Shown one piece after another: positions 37,737-48,500 of a DNA stretch of 64,000 bases. Source of the stretch: Paraglaciecola sp. T6c. GTDB taxonomy: Bacteria; Pseudomonadota; Gammaproteobacteria; Enterobacterales; Alteromonadaceae. A program made the translations under genes and the position numbers. The notes below the pieces were generated by a model. The model searched no databases, was not told the DNA's origin, and saw nothing but the letters and a program-made list of their open reading frames with translations. Location: assembly GCF_000014225.1 (NCBI RefSeq), contig NC_008228.1, positions 496,001 through 560,000 on the forward strand, read 5' to 3'. Numbering within the stretch: position 1 is the stretch's first letter; the number at the start of each line of letters is the position of its first letter.

Positions 37737-38807
37737 ATGCGTAAGATCATACACATCGATATGGACTGCTACTATGCCGCAGTCGAAATGCGCGATAACC
37801 CTCAATATCGCGACATCCCCCTTGCGATTGGGGGGAGTGCTGACCGCCGTGGCGTTATTTCGACCTGTAACTATGTGGCACGCAAGTATGGCGTTCGATC
37901 CGCTATGGCTACGGCCTATGCGCGTAAGCTCTGTCCTGATCTGGTTCTCGTTCCTGGCCGCATGGCTCTTTATAGCGAGATATCTCAGCAAATCCGCAAG
38001 ATTTTTTTACGCTACACGGATAAAATCGAACCACTATCCCTAGATGAAGCATATCTGGATGTAACCGACAGTGAGCTTTTTTCGGGCAGTGCCACTTTAA
38101 TTGCACAGGATATTCGCCGAGCAATTTTCGAAGAAACACAACTGACCGCCTCTGCTGGTGTAGCACCCTGTAAGTTTGTGGCTAAAATTGCCAGTGACGA
38201 AAATAAGCCTAATGGGATCTGTGTGATCACACCAGATACTCAAGATGCGTTTGTGAAAACATTGGCACTGGGGAAAATCCCCGGTGTTGGCAAAGTCACG
38301 CTACAGAAACTCAATAATATGGGACTCTTTACCTGCCAAGACGTGCGAGATTATCCACTCGATGCATTCGTAAAAGCGTTTGGAAAATTTGGTCCTGTCA
38401 TTTGGGATCGTAGTCACGGTATTGACGAGCGCGAGCTGTCTGTTAGTCGTAAGCGCAAGTCTGTTGGTGTAGAGCGCACTCTCGCCCAAGACATCACCAC
38501 TGATGAAGAATGTTTGGCTATGCTGGAAAGCTTGTATCCTAAACTGCTGAGTCGTTTGGAGGCCGCAAGCCCTAAGCTCGCGATACAAAGTCAGGGCGTA
38601 AAACTAAAATTCAATGATTTTCAGCAGACCACAGTGGAGCATCGCCACCAAGTGCTCGATAAAACCTATTTCAAAACACTGCTAAGTGAAGCGTTAGAGC
38701 GGCGTGGCACCAGGGGAATTCGCTTAGTGGGGTTATCCGTTGGCTTACCCGAAACTGCTGACGTACAACAAATGGTGTTTAACTTTGAGCATGAGCAAAA
38801 CCGCTAA
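37737..38807 (+). CDS. dinB: DNA polymerase IV (translesion, Y family)
   Basis: Error-prone polymerase of 356 residues. The first acidic motif is [12 protein letters not shown], the second [10 protein letters not shown], with the steric region [19 protein letters not shown]. The helix-hairpin-helix is in [13 protein letters not shown]. It ends HEQNR with no clear clamp-binding tail visible beyond QQMVFNF, which itself fits a beta-clamp motif (QxxVFxF). SOS control is shown by the LexA box. Confidence 0.96.
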   Translation: MRKIIHIDMDCYYAAVEMRDNPQYRDIPLAIGGSADRRGVISTCNYVARKYGVRSAMATAYARKLCPDLVLVPGRMALYSEISQQIRKIFLRYTDKIEPLSLDEAYLDVTDSELFSGSATLIAQDIRRAIFEETQLTASAGVAPCKFVAKIASDENKPNGICVITPDTQDAFVKTLALGKIPGVGKVTLQKLNNMGLFTCQDVRDYPLDAFVKAFGKFGPVIWDRSHGIDERELSVSRKRKSVGVERTLAQDITTDEECLAMLESLYPKLLSRLEAASPKLAIQSQGVKLKFNDFQQTTVEHRHQVLDKTYFKTLLSEALERRGTRGIRLVGLSVGLPETADVQQMVFNFEHEQNR

Positions 38808-38869
38808 TACTTCTCCAGATTTCATTCTTCTGTTTTGCTAATTTTCGCTATCAATAGACTTTGTATCTT

Positions 38870-38899
38870 TTTACACCTTGCTACAGGCAACTGTATACT
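38870..38899 (+). promoter_or_regulatory. Probable promoter of the DUF1653 gene
   Basis: TTTACA (38870-38875) and TATACT (38894-38899) with 18-base spacing, 32 bases before ATG 38931. Both hexamers are close to sigma-70 consensus. Confidence 0.5.
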
Positions 38900-38930
38900 G
38901 AGTGAATAAAACATGTATTTAGAGAGTAGT

Positions 38931-39146
38931 ATGAGCATTGCAGTAGGAAAATATCGTCACTACAAGGGTAACGATTATGAAGTTATTGGGGTCGCTACGC
39001 ATTCGGAAGACGATTCAGAATTAGTGGTGTATCGGCCTATGTATGGTGACCGAGGCCTTTGGGTCCGCCCTTTGTCCATGTTTGAAGAAACGGTCGAAGT
39101 GAATGGTCAAACTATGCCACGTTTTAGATTTATAGAAAGTGAATAA
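38931..39146 (+). CDS. DUF1653 family protein
   Basis: 71 residues of the DUF1653 family: GKYRHYKGNDYEVIGVATHSED, VVYRPMYGDRGLWVRPLSMF and PRFRFIE are its conserved blocks. It is a small SH3-like beta fold in structure predictions as far as I know; no function is established. ATG 38931 is preferred (AGAG before it); ATG 38913 would add six residues. Confidence 0.85.
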   Translation: MSIAVGKYRHYKGNDYEVIGVATHSEDDSELVVYRPMYGDRGLWVRPLSMFEETVEVNGQTMPRFRFIESE

Positions 39147-39224
39147 TGGTCCTTACCGATTAGGTGAACGTAAATTACCCTATCTTCGTTCATGTATGAA
39201 CAACGAATAATAATGGGAAGTACG

Positions 39225-40103
39225 ATGTTTAAATCAAAAGTGAATGCACTACGTTTTGCAATGGCAACACTAACGTTATTTGGTAGCACGACATTAAGCG
39301 CTGATGATGATAGGTTCGCCGATGTACACATTAGCACCCAAGCGGTGAGTGGCTCAACATACATGCTCACTGGTGCAGGAGGTAATATCGGTGTGTCGGC
39401 TGGGGATGACGGTATTTTGATTATTGACGATCAGTTCGCTCCCTTGGCTGACAAAATTGCGCTCGCGATTGGCGATATTGCCAAGCAGCCAATGAAATAC
39501 GTAATCAATACCCATTATCATGGTGATCACACAGGTTCCAACGCCTATTTTAAAGAAGTACAGGGAAGCACTATTTTTGCTCATGATAATGTGCGTAAAC
39601 GCTTAGCCGCCGAAGACGGTCATAAACACGCAGCCTTACCCGTTGTGACCTATGAGCAGGGGCTGACGTTTCACTTCAATGGCGATACCATCAAGGTGCT
39701 ACATCTTCCTGCAGGCCACACCGATAGCGACAGTGTTGTTTGGTTTGAACAGGCGAATGTATTGCACGCGGGAGATTTATTCTTTCAGGGGCGTTTCCCT
39801 TACATCGACTTGGCCGGTGGCGGCACGGTTAAAGGATACATTAGTAACGTTTCCACCGTGATCGACATGATAAACAACGATACTAAGGTCATGCCTGGAC
39901 ATGGTGAGTTAGCCGATAAGAAAGCTTATCAAGCGTCACTTGAGATGATGCAGCAAACCGCTAACTATGTTTCGGATAGAAAATCTAAAGGCGCTAGCCT
40001 AGACTCGCTTATCGAAGAAGGTCTTGATGATAAATGGCAAGACTGGGCGTGGAACTTCATCACTGAAGAAAAGTGGATCACCACACTCTATAACGGCCAA
40101 TAG
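39225..40103 (+). CDS. Exported metallo-beta-lactamase-fold hydrolase
   Basis: 292-residue precursor with a signal peptide (LRFAMATLTLFGSTTLSA). The metal site is THYHGDHTGSN (HxHxDH), with a further ligand in LPAGHTDSDSVVWF, the bridging Asp in LHAGDLFF and the last His in VMPGHGEL. It belongs to the broad MBL-fold group and could be a lactonase, a thioester or quinoprotein-related hydrolase, or a weak B3-like lactamase; sequence alone does not decide. ATG 39225 follows GGGAAG. Confidence 0.85.
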   Translation: MFKSKVNALRFAMATLTLFGSTTLSADDDRFADVHISTQAVSGSTYMLTGAGGNIGVSAGDDGILIIDDQFAPLADKIALAIGDIAKQPMKYVINTHYHGDHTGSNAYFKEVQGSTIFAHDNVRKRLAAEDGHKHAALPVVTYEQGLTFHFNGDTIKVLHLPAGHTDSDSVVWFEQANVLHAGDLFFQGRFPYIDLAGGGTVKGYISNVSTVIDMINNDTKVMPGHGELADKKAYQASLEMMQQTANYVSDRKSKGASLDSLIEEGLDDKWQDWAWNFITEEKWITTLYNGQ

Positions 40104-40199
40104 TCGCTATGGATAGGCCTCTGGCGGTGCAAGCGTCGGAGGTATTGGCTTTTATGCTACAAGCAGTGCGAACCGCTGTGCTAAAAGCACGGCATCAGC

Positions 40200-41858
40200 T
40201 TAGTCATTCAGGGCGCTATCATAGCGTTTTACACCACCAACCCAGGTTTCAAGTACTTTGGTTTTCCATATATCCTGTGGGCTAATAGTGAATATATCCT
40301 GGTCGACTAAGATAAAATCAGCCCACTTACCAGATGACAAAGTACCTATGCTATTTTCTTGGTGAGCCGCATAGGCTCCGCTGTAAGTGAATCCTTTAAA
40401 AGCCTGCTCCACTGTTACTGCTTCTTCTTTAATCCAACCGGCCTCAGGCTGGTTGTTTCTATTCTGTCTTGTTACTGCAGCGTGTAAGCCGAAAAATGGG
40501 TTGGCCAATTCAACAGGAAAATCAGAGCCAAAAGGAACAATAGATCCCTGTTCTTCGAAAGTTTGCCAAGCATAGGCGCCTTTTAAACGCGCTTCACCAA
40601 TTCGGTCTTGGGCCATGTTCATATCACTTGTGGCGTGTGTAGGCTGCATGGACGGAATTATTCCAAGGGTTTTGAATCTAGGTATGTCTGTCACATCGAT
40701 AACTTGTGCATGCTCTACACGATTACGCAAATGCTGCCCTTTGATACGCGAAAAAGTCTCTTCAAATTGATCCAGCGCGAGTCTATTACCGCGGTCACCT
40801 ATTTCATGAATATTAAGCTGAAAGCCATTGCCTATGATTAAATCAAATAATGGCTTGAGCTGCTTTATAGGGGTGAGTAATAGCCCAATGTTTTCATGGT
40901 CGTCTGAATATCCAGAGAGCATGGCTGCACCGCGGCTACCAAGCGCACCATCACCGTATACTTTGACGCTGCGGATTGACAAGTAATCGTATTGGTCGTG
41001 TATTGGACCTGCGTTGAGCATGTCTGCAAGCTTAGGATCTGTTGCTGCAAGCATGGCGTATATGCGCATGTTCAAATCGAGTTGCTGACTGCGCTTAATG
41101 TAATATTGGTAGGTAGCATAATTAATACCGGCATCGTGCGTGCTGGTGATCCCCAGTGAGAGCAAATGCGCTGCGGCAGCATCAAGTTTGCGCTGCAAAT
41201 CTTGTTCGGTATCTTGAGGGATTTTTTCCACTAGCATGTTCATGGCGTTATCAATTAGTACACCAGTAGGCACACCGTTTTTATCCCTGACAATTTGGCC
41301 GCCTGGTGGGTCTAGTGAATCTTTGGTGACTCCCGCTATCTGCAATGCTTTGCTATTCGCCCAGCCAGCGTGTCCATCTATTCGGCTTATCCACACGGGA
41401 CGGTCTTGAATATATTCGTCAAGCATCTCAGAGGTTGGAAATGCGTTATCGGCCCAAAGTACTTGGTTCCAGCCACCGCCCAATATCCATGTTAAATCAG
41501 GGTTTTGCTGAGCGTAATCTCGCACTTTTTGCGCGGAGGCTTTTGCACTAGGAATATCTCTGACATCTACTGCGAGTAGAGTTTCCCCTAAACCCAGTAT
41601 GTGCCCATGGGCATCGATAAGGCCCGGCAGTAATACGCGCTTTTTTCCATCAATCATATCAGCATCAGGATAGGTATTTTTTAAGCTCGTGCCGCCAATA
41701 GCTAACACTCTGCCGCCATCGAAAACCATATCGGTAAACGTCACCATCTCCTCTGTATCGCTAAGGGTGTAACCATGCACATTAGTTAAGTGTGTTGGTG
41801 CGGCTAATGTGGCTGTACTTAACAAATAACCTAACAATATCAAGACTGAATGTTTCAT
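40200..41858 (-). CDS. Exported amidohydrolase (YtcJ-like family 3)
   Basis: 552-residue precursor with signal peptide MKHSVLILLGYLLSTATLAA. Metal and catalytic motifs: LIDAHGHILG, a long central YtcJ-type domain (VYGDGALGSRGAAML), NIHEIGDRGNRLALDQFE, RVEHAQVID and FGSDFPVE. Relatives hydrolyse cyclic amides or carbamates; the substrate here is unknown. No operon partner is adjacent. Confidence 0.88.
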   Translation of the reverse strand: MKHSVLILLGYLLSTATLAAPTHLTNVHGYTLSDTEEMVTFTDMVFDGGRVLAIGGTSLKNTYPDADMIDGKKRVLLPGLIDAHGHILGLGETLLAVDVRDIPSAKASAQKVRDYAQQNPDLTWILGGGWNQVLWADNAFPTSEMLDEYIQDRPVWISRIDGHAGWANSKALQIAGVTKDSLDPPGGQIVRDKNGVPTGVLIDNAMNMLVEKIPQDTEQDLQRKLDAAAAHLLSLGITSTHDAGINYATYQYYIKRSQQLDLNMRIYAMLAATDPKLADMLNAGPIHDQYDYLSIRSVKVYGDGALGSRGAAMLSGYSDDHENIGLLLTPIKQLKPLFDLIIGNGFQLNIHEIGDRGNRLALDQFEETFSRIKGQHLRNRVEHAQVIDVTDIPRFKTLGIIPSMQPTHATSDMNMAQDRIGEARLKGAYAWQTFEEQGSIVPFGSDFPVELANPFFGLHAAVTRQNRNNQPEAGWIKEEAVTVEQAFKGFTYSGAYAAHQENSIGTLSSGKWADFILVDQDIFTISPQDIWKTKVLETWVGGVKRYDSALND

Positions 41859-41982
41859 TGTGATGACCTTCGCTTAAAGTTGATGCGTCTATAATCTAAG
41901 AACAAACGTTGGCCTAAAGTTAGCAACTATGCAAATTATTAGGAGGTCTATAAGAAAGCAATAAATGAGTGACATGTAGATA

Positions 41983-42020
41983 CAAAAAAGCCCCGCTTGT
42001 TTTCACAAGCAGGGCCTTAA
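41983..42020 (-). terminator. Intrinsic terminator of the EF-G gene
   Basis: On the minus strand AAGGCCCTGCTTGT pairs with ACAAGCGGGGCTTTTTT around a short GAAA-type loop. It lies about 20 bases past the fusA stop. Confidence 0.85.
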
Positions 42021-42039
42021 GCTTACCGGTAATTAATGA

Positions 42040-44127
42040 TTACTTCTTAGCGTTACGCTCTTTAGTATCAGCAATTACTTTTTCAGCGACGTTGTTCGGA
42101 CAAGGTGAGTAGTGCGAGAACTCCATAGAGAACTGACCACGACCTGACGTCATTGTACGCAATGAACCGATATAACCAAACATTTCTGAAAGAGGGATAT
42201 CAGCCTTAACGCGAACACCAGTAACGCCTGCTTCTTGATCTTTGATCATACCGCGACGACGGTTCAAGTCACCGATAACATCACCAACATGGTCGTCTGG
42301 CGTGAACACGTCAACTTTCATGATAGGTTCAATCAACTGAGGACCCGCTTTAGGGATTGATTGACGGAATGCGCCTTTAGCAGCGATTTCAAATGCAACT
42401 GCTGATGAATCCACTGCGTGGAATCCACCGTCATAAAGCTCAACCTCAACATCTAACACAGGGAAGCCAGCAAGAACACCAGACTCCATCATGCTTGCAA
42501 AACCTTTTTCGATAGCAGGGAAGAATTCTTTTGGTACATTACCACCCACAACCACTGAGCTGAATGTGAAACCACTATTAGGCTCACCAGGCTTGATACG
42601 GTAATCGATTTTACCGAACTGACCAGAACCACCAGATTGTTTCTTATGAGTGTAAGAATCTTCAACTTCTTGAGTGATCGTTTCACGGTATGCAACTTGA
42701 GGCTCACCGACTTCTAATTCAACACCGTAAGTACGCTTAAGAATATCTACTTTGATGTCCAAGTGAAGCTCGCCCATACCAGATAGGATTGTTTCACCTG
42801 AATCTTGGTCAGTTTCAACACGGAATGTAGGATCTTCTGCAACCATTTTACCGATAGCTAGACCCATCTTCTCAGTTGAACCTTTATCTTTAGGTGTAAC
42901 AGAGATAGAGATTACTGGTTCAGGGAATACCATCGCTTCTAGGATGATTGGATCTTTAGGATCACATAAAGTGTGACCTGTTTGAACGTTACTCTTCATA
43001 CCAACGATTGCGATGATGTCACCAGCTTGAGCGCTAGTTAACTCATTACGGTCATCGGCTTGCATTTCACACATACGACCAATACGTTCAGTTTTACCTG
43101 TTGCAGCATTAAGTATGGTGTCGCCTTTCTTAAGCGTACCAGAATAGATACGTACGAAAGTAAGAGCACCAAAACGGTCATCTGTAATTTTGAACGCTAA
43201 CGCTTTAAATGTTTCATCTGGTGAAACAATTGCGTACTTACCATTCGGCTCACCTTCTTCGTCTGTAAGAGGTTGAGGGTCAACTTCTGTAGGACTAGGT
43301 AGGTAATCAACAACAGCATCAAGAATGTTTTGAACACCTTTGTTTTTGAATGCAGAACCACAGTAAGTCGGGAAGAAGTCCATAGTACGCGTACCTTTAC
43401 GGATACAACGTTTAATGTCTTCCATAGAAGGCTCTTCGCCGTCCATGTAAGCCATCATTAGGTCATCGTCTTGCTCAACAGCAGTTTCGATCAACATTTC
43501 ACGGTATTCTTCTACTTTATCAACCATGTCCGCAGGAACATCTGTGATTTCGTAGTTTTCAGGAAGACCAGTGTCATCCCAAATGAATGCTTTGCGAGTA
43601 AGAAGGTCAACCACACCAACGAAGTCATCCTCGATACCGATAGGTAGAACCATAACGAGTGGATTAGCACCAAGTACTTTTTTGGTTTGGTCAACTACGC
43701 GGTAGAAGTCAGCACCCATACGGTCCAATTTGTTTACGAAGATAATACGTGCAACTTCTGAGTCATTCGCATAACGCCAGTTAGTTTCTGACTGAGGCTC
43801 AACACCACCAGAACCACAGAAAACACCGATGCCGCCATCAAGTACTTTAAGTGAGCGGTAAACTTCAACAGTGAAGTCAACGTGCCCAGGAGTATCGATA
43901 ACGTTGAAACGGTGGTCTTTCCAAAAACAACTAACCGCAGCTGATTGGATAGTAATACCGCGCTCAGCTTCTTGTTCCATGAAGTCAGTGGTAGATTCAC
44001 CATCATGTACTTCACCGGTTTTGTGTATTTGACCGGTAAGCTTCAAAATTCGTTCTGTTGTGGTAGTTTTACCCGCATCAACGTGGGCGAAAATACCGAT
44101 GTTTCTGTAACGTGCTAAATCTTTCAT
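42040..44127 (-). CDS. fusA2: Elongation factor G, second type (EF-G2)
   Basis: Translational GTPase of 695 residues. G1 is [13 protein letters not shown]3 is DTPGHVDF and G4 is VNKLDR; domains II-V follow with [17 protein letters not shown] and [10 protein letters not shown]. The N-terminus ([20 protein letters not shown]) and [20 protein letters not shown] are of the stand-alone EF-G2 type rather than the str-operon EF-G, which usually starts MARTTPIERYRNIG. In agreement, no rpsL, rpsG or tuf lies near. Whether it translocates, recycles ribosomes, or both is not decidable here. Confidence 0.88.
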   Translation of the reverse strand: MKDLARYRNIGIFAHVDAGKTTTTERILKLTGQIHKTGEVHDGESTTDFMEQEAERGITIQSAAVSCFWKDHRFNVIDTPGHVDFTVEVYRSLKVLDGGIGVFCGSGGVEPQSETNWRYANDSEVARIIFVNKLDRMGADFYRVVDQTKKVLGANPLVMVLPIGIEDDFVGVVDLLTRKAFIWDDTGLPENYEITDVPADMVDKVEEYREMLIETAVEQDDDLMMAYMDGEEPSMEDIKRCIRKGTRTMDFFPTYCGSAFKNKGVQNILDAVVDYLPSPTEVDPQPLTDEEGEPNGKYAIVSPDETFKALAFKITDDRFGALTFVRIYSGTLKKGDTILNAATGKTERIGRMCEMQADDRNELTSAQAGDIIAIVGMKSNVQTGHTLCDPKDPIILEAMVFPEPVISISVTPKDKGSTEKMGLAIGKMVAEDPTFRVETDQDSGETILSGMGELHLDIKVDILKRTYGVELEVGEPQVAYRETITQEVEDSYTHKKQSGGSGQFGKIDYRIKPGEPNSGFTFSSVVVGGNVPKEFFPAIEKGFASMMESGVLAGFPVLDVEVELYDGGFHAVDSSAVAFEIAAKGAFRQSIPKAGPQLIEPIMKVDVFTPDDHVGDVIGDLNRRRGMIKDQEAGVTGVRVKADIPLSEMFGYIGSLRTMTSGRGQFSMEFSHYSPCPNNVAEKVIADTKERNAKK

Positions 44128-44400
44128 TTCTTCAACTTCAGTCTGAGTAAAAATTGCGCGGGATTATACAAGATATTTCCGCAGGATGCCGATTTTCTTT
44201 TTAGAAAAATCTAAATATTCACTTTTTTACGGAATTTGGGCGGCCGTTTAAAAGAATGCGCGGATTTTACATGGTTTAAGACAGCGAATAAAGTGGTGTT
44301 TTGTTTATTTATTAGGCAGGTAAATTGGCTACGTTAGGTCATTTTAATATTCTCGTGAATATAAGGAATCAGCACAATTTCTGAATGGAGAAAACAACAA

Positions 44401-45423
44401 TTAACCGTTAGACATGGGCATTACACGATTTCGACCTAAGTTCTTTGCTTCATATAGCTGTTTATCCGCAGCCTCAATAAGCGCCAAGGGATTCATCCCG
44501 GTTTTCATTTCGGCAATACCAAATGAAGCACTTATTCCTCCGAGTACTTGGGATGTACGTTTATCTCTAACCCCAATTTTTTCGATAGATCTGCGCATGG
44601 TTTCGGCTATTTGTCTGGCAACGCTGAGCTTACTATTGGGAACAATAATGGCGAACTCTTCACCACCAAAGCGAAATGCTTGCGCCCCTTCTCTGCATGC
44701 AGCTTGGAGTTTTTTAGCGCTGGCTTTTAAAACCAAATCCCCCATGACATGCCCATGGGTGTCATTGATCTTTTTAAAATGATCTAAGTCAGCCAATATT
44801 AGGCACATGTTTGGTCGCATAGCATGTGCTGCTAACTCTTCGTCAAAGTATCTACGATTACACAGGCCAGTCAAAACGTCATATAAGGCTGCTTGTTGGC
44901 TTTGTTCAAGTTGATTTCTTAATCGCGTAATTTCTCTTTCTGCATCATTAAGTGCGGTGCTAAAAGATAAAGTACTTCCACGAATTTGTTTGGTTTGACT
45001 GACCAAGGTCCGGACTAAGTCCATGACCTCTTCCATACTCAAGCCTTCTCGCTCTACTTTCGCTAAGTCGTCCATGCAGGTATCCATGGTACTTTTAAAG
45101 TTACGTGTTTCACTGCGGGTATCTTGCACAGATTGAGACAGTTCAATCACCATGCTTTCAAGAGAGTGACGAAGCTCCCACACATCTACATCTTGTTCAT
45201 CCGCTACATGTTTGCGATATAAGTCTCGGGTCTTTGAATCTGATATGGGTAAATTGCGCTGCAAAGCATGATCAAGAGTTTCATTAAGGGATTCAGATTC
45301 ATTACTTGCATAGGTGTACCACAGGGCATAGTTGAGCGGCACGGCAGGGATCTTATGCTTAAGCAATAAAGGGATGGTGTTTTTTAGATGTTTAAATGAA
45401 TTCTCTAAATCGTGATTTTTCAC
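44401..45423 (-). CDS. Cytosolic diguanylate cyclase
   Basis: 340 residues. The N-terminal ~180 residues form a helical, coiled-coil-rich region (LEQSQQAALYDVLTGL at its end) without membrane segments. The GGDEF domain follows with active site RFGGEEFAIIVP and metal/substrate residues in ADLDHFKKINDTHGH. The position of the inhibitory RxxD reads REGA, so feedback inhibition is probably lost. The signal sensed by the N-terminal part is unknown. Confidence 0.9.
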   Translation of the reverse strand: MKNHDLENSFKHLKNTIPLLLKHKIPAVPLNYALWYTYASNESESLNETLDHALQRNLPISDSKTRDLYRKHVADEQDVDVWELRHSLESMVIELSQSVQDTRSETRNFKSTMDTCMDDLAKVEREGLSMEEVMDLVRTLVSQTKQIRGSTLSFSTALNDAEREITRLRNQLEQSQQAALYDVLTGLCNRRYFDEELAAHAMRPNMCLILADLDHFKKINDTHGHVMGDLVLKASAKKLQAACREGAQAFRFGGEEFAIIVPNSKLSVARQIAETMRRSIEKIGVRDKRTSQVLGGISASFGIAEMKTGMNPLALIEAADKQLYEAKNLGRNRVMPMSNG

Positions 45424-45516
45424 ACAGGTCGCTCGTAAACCGATTGTTTTTCAAGCTTACCAGACTGTCATATAACGTCCAGAAAATGTCATTGCGCTCT
45501 GAATTAATGAAAGAGT

Positions 45517-45552
45517 AAAAAAAGACAGTGATTTAGGAGATAAACCACCGTC
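45517..45552 (-). terminator. Intrinsic terminator of the propeller-amidohydrolase gene
   Basis: On the minus strand GACGGTG pairs with CACTGTC (one G-T pair) over a 15-nt loop and is followed by seven T. It lies just past the stop at 45570. Confidence 0.75.
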
Positions 45553-45569
45553 TTATCCGTGCATAGGGT

Positions 45570-48500
45570 TTAGTGAACCCAGTGATGCTTCTCTGATTTT
45601 TGTTGAATACTCTGTTGTGTTGCCTCAGGCATAAAGAGTGTATTGTTATTTTCAAAGAAGAAAGCAGGGCGCTTGGTTTTGCTGCCCACTTCGTTCATGG
45701 TCGCTGCATCATATATACGGCCGTTGATTACGGTATAAGTTACATATTCGCTGCGGCGAATATCCGTTAATACGTCGCCGTCGATAATCATCATATCCGC
45801 TAACTTGCCTGCTTCAATACTTCCTAGTTGCTTGCCCATGCCTAGGTGCGTGGCGCCATCAATAGTGCCTCCTCGCAGTGCTTCCCATGGTGTGAAACCA
45901 CCTTGCGTCATTAGCCAAAGCTCCCAGTGCGCAGCTAAGCCTTCACGTTGCCCGTGAGCGCCGATATGTACGCTTACGCCTTTATCACGTAATGTTTTAG
46001 CGTATTGTGCAACAAATACGTGGTTGTATTGATTATCTGGGGCGGTAGGGCGACGAATAGCGCGCCTATCTAACAGAAAGCTAGGTGTGTAGCGCAGAAG
46101 TCTTTCGTTTTTCCATACCTCTGTGCGGTCATACCAATACTCTTCACCCATTAGGCCGCCATAGGACACTACAAACGTTGGGGTGTAACCAAACTCAGTT
46201 TCCACCCACAATGCCGTCAAGTCTTGATAGCCTCTCGCTATTGGAAGAGAATGCTCGAGTCCTGTATGACCATCTACTAACATAGAGATATTTTGCTGAT
46301 ATTTACCGCCACCTTCTGGCACCACCATCAGGTTTAATTCACGGGCCGCGGCTAATATTTGCTGGCGTTGGTCGCGGCGAGGTTGGTTATAACTTTTAAC
46401 TGAAATCGCTCCGGCATCCTTAAGGCGACGCAAGTGAGTCAGTGCATCCTCATAGCTATTAATAATCGCCTTATAGCCTAGGGCTTCCGCACCATAAATA
46501 ATGGTACCGGTAGAGTAGGTGCGAGGGGCAACGCGTTTGCCAGCTTTTTGCAATTCGCTGGCAGCAAAAATTTCCGAGGTGTCATTTGATGGGTCATGGA
46601 TAGTCGTCACACCAAAGGCGAGAGCTGAGTACATGTTCCAGTTTTGCTCTGGGATAATCTCGTTACTGCCTTGTGAGCCATGAGCGTGAGCATCAATCAA
46701 GCCTGGTAGAATTGTTTTGCCAGTGGTGTCAATTTTAAGAGCATTGTTGGGAATAGTAATGTCTGCACGTTTGCCCACTTCAACAATCTTATTGTCCTTG
46801 ATAACAACCACAGCATCTTCAATGATTTCTTGTTGGTTATTGGCGTCACGCATAGTGACAACTGTACCGCCCACAAGTGCTTTATAACCTGAGGGCTTAT
46901 CGGTTTTCTGCTCAAATGAGAGTGACATGCCCTCAGTAACAGGGTCAGGTAAATCTTCGGCTGCGCCGGGTACGAATGCAAATGCTTCTTTTAACTCGCG
47001 CTCATAGTAAGTCGCTGCGTGATACCAACTAATCGCTTGGCTGTCGCTGCGCCAAGTCAGATATTCTCCTGCGCGATCCGAGAGTTGCTTAATAGGAATG
47101 GTGGTACTTTTAGGGCCAATATCTTGTTTTTGGCCTATCTCGGTGAAAGGTGCAACGTACGCTTTATATTGATATACGAAGGCAATCCATTTTTTATCTG
47201 GGGATAAGCGATACTCAGCGATTTTGTCACCACCGTATAAATGTTCACGTTTATCTTCGCCATTGAGGTCAACACTGACTAACTGTTGTTCAGGGTAATC
47301 ACTGCCAGATACAGACTCGGTAAAATACACCCGGCTGTTGTCACCAGCGAAATGTGGCGCGCTACCGTTTTTGGCGACACGCCTGTGTTTTTCACCCTTT
47401 ACCGTAGCGGTATAGATACCAGGTTCCACAGAGTATTCTGGGGCCAATAAATAGCCGCCAGTTTTCTTATTGTAGGTAATCAGTTTGTCGTCCGTAGAGA
47501 AGCTTGGCTCGATAAAGTGCCCAGGCTCTTTGCTGATTACTTTTTCTGAACGACCGGAAGCGGATACAGTGCGCACGCTGCCTAAGTCTTTATCGTTCCA
47601 TGTGGTGAAAACAATTTTTTTACCATCGTGAGAGTAGCGAGGATAGTACTCGTCATGATCGTTCTGCCGAGTAAGGCGTTTCACTTTACCGCTTTTGATC
47701 TCTTTAATATAAAGCTTACCAAGCGCCTGAAAAACGATGTTTTGCCCATTAGGGGATTTCTGCGCCCAGCGCGCCATTTTTACCGCAAATTTTTCGGGTG
47801 CCACATCAACGTCAAAACGCACTGCATCTGCGTATTTTACGGTTGCTTTTACTGATACAGGAATGTCTTTAACTGCTTGCGTTTTCACATCAATTGAGTG
47901 GAATTTACCACCGGTCCAAAACACGATACGTTTTGAATTGGGCATCCAATCAAAGTAAGGAAAATACCCTTCTGAGCCGAACCCTTCTTGCATGTCACGT
48001 TCAAGTTTTAAGTAGAGAAGGGATTCAACACCTGTGGCAATATCTTTAACAAACAGTCCGGTTTTCTCTTTAACTCTGCGTATGAAAGCAATCTGCTTAC
48101 CGTCTGGAGAGGGGGTAGGAACAACAGCTCCCCCAGTGCCGCTGATGTACCGTTCTTCTTCGCCTGTGTTCATATCGTAACGAGTAATGGCGAAGATAGA
48201 TTTTAGCGGGTCACGGTTATAATCAAAGGTGCTACCGGGTGATACATCTTGGGTGTAATACAGGTATTTCCCATCGGGGGAGAAAGCCGGGTCCGCTATG
48301 TTCTTTTGATCTGGGTTGCCATGCACACGTTTCTTAAGCACCATGCCATCACCGCCAGAGTGATGATATAGCCAGATTTCGCCTGCCGGAATACTGCGGC
48401 TAGACATTATCCCTTTATTCGCCACTATATATTGGCCGTCAGGGCTCCATTTAGGAGAATGAATTAAGTTATTCTTCTCCTTGGTTACTTGCACTAAATT

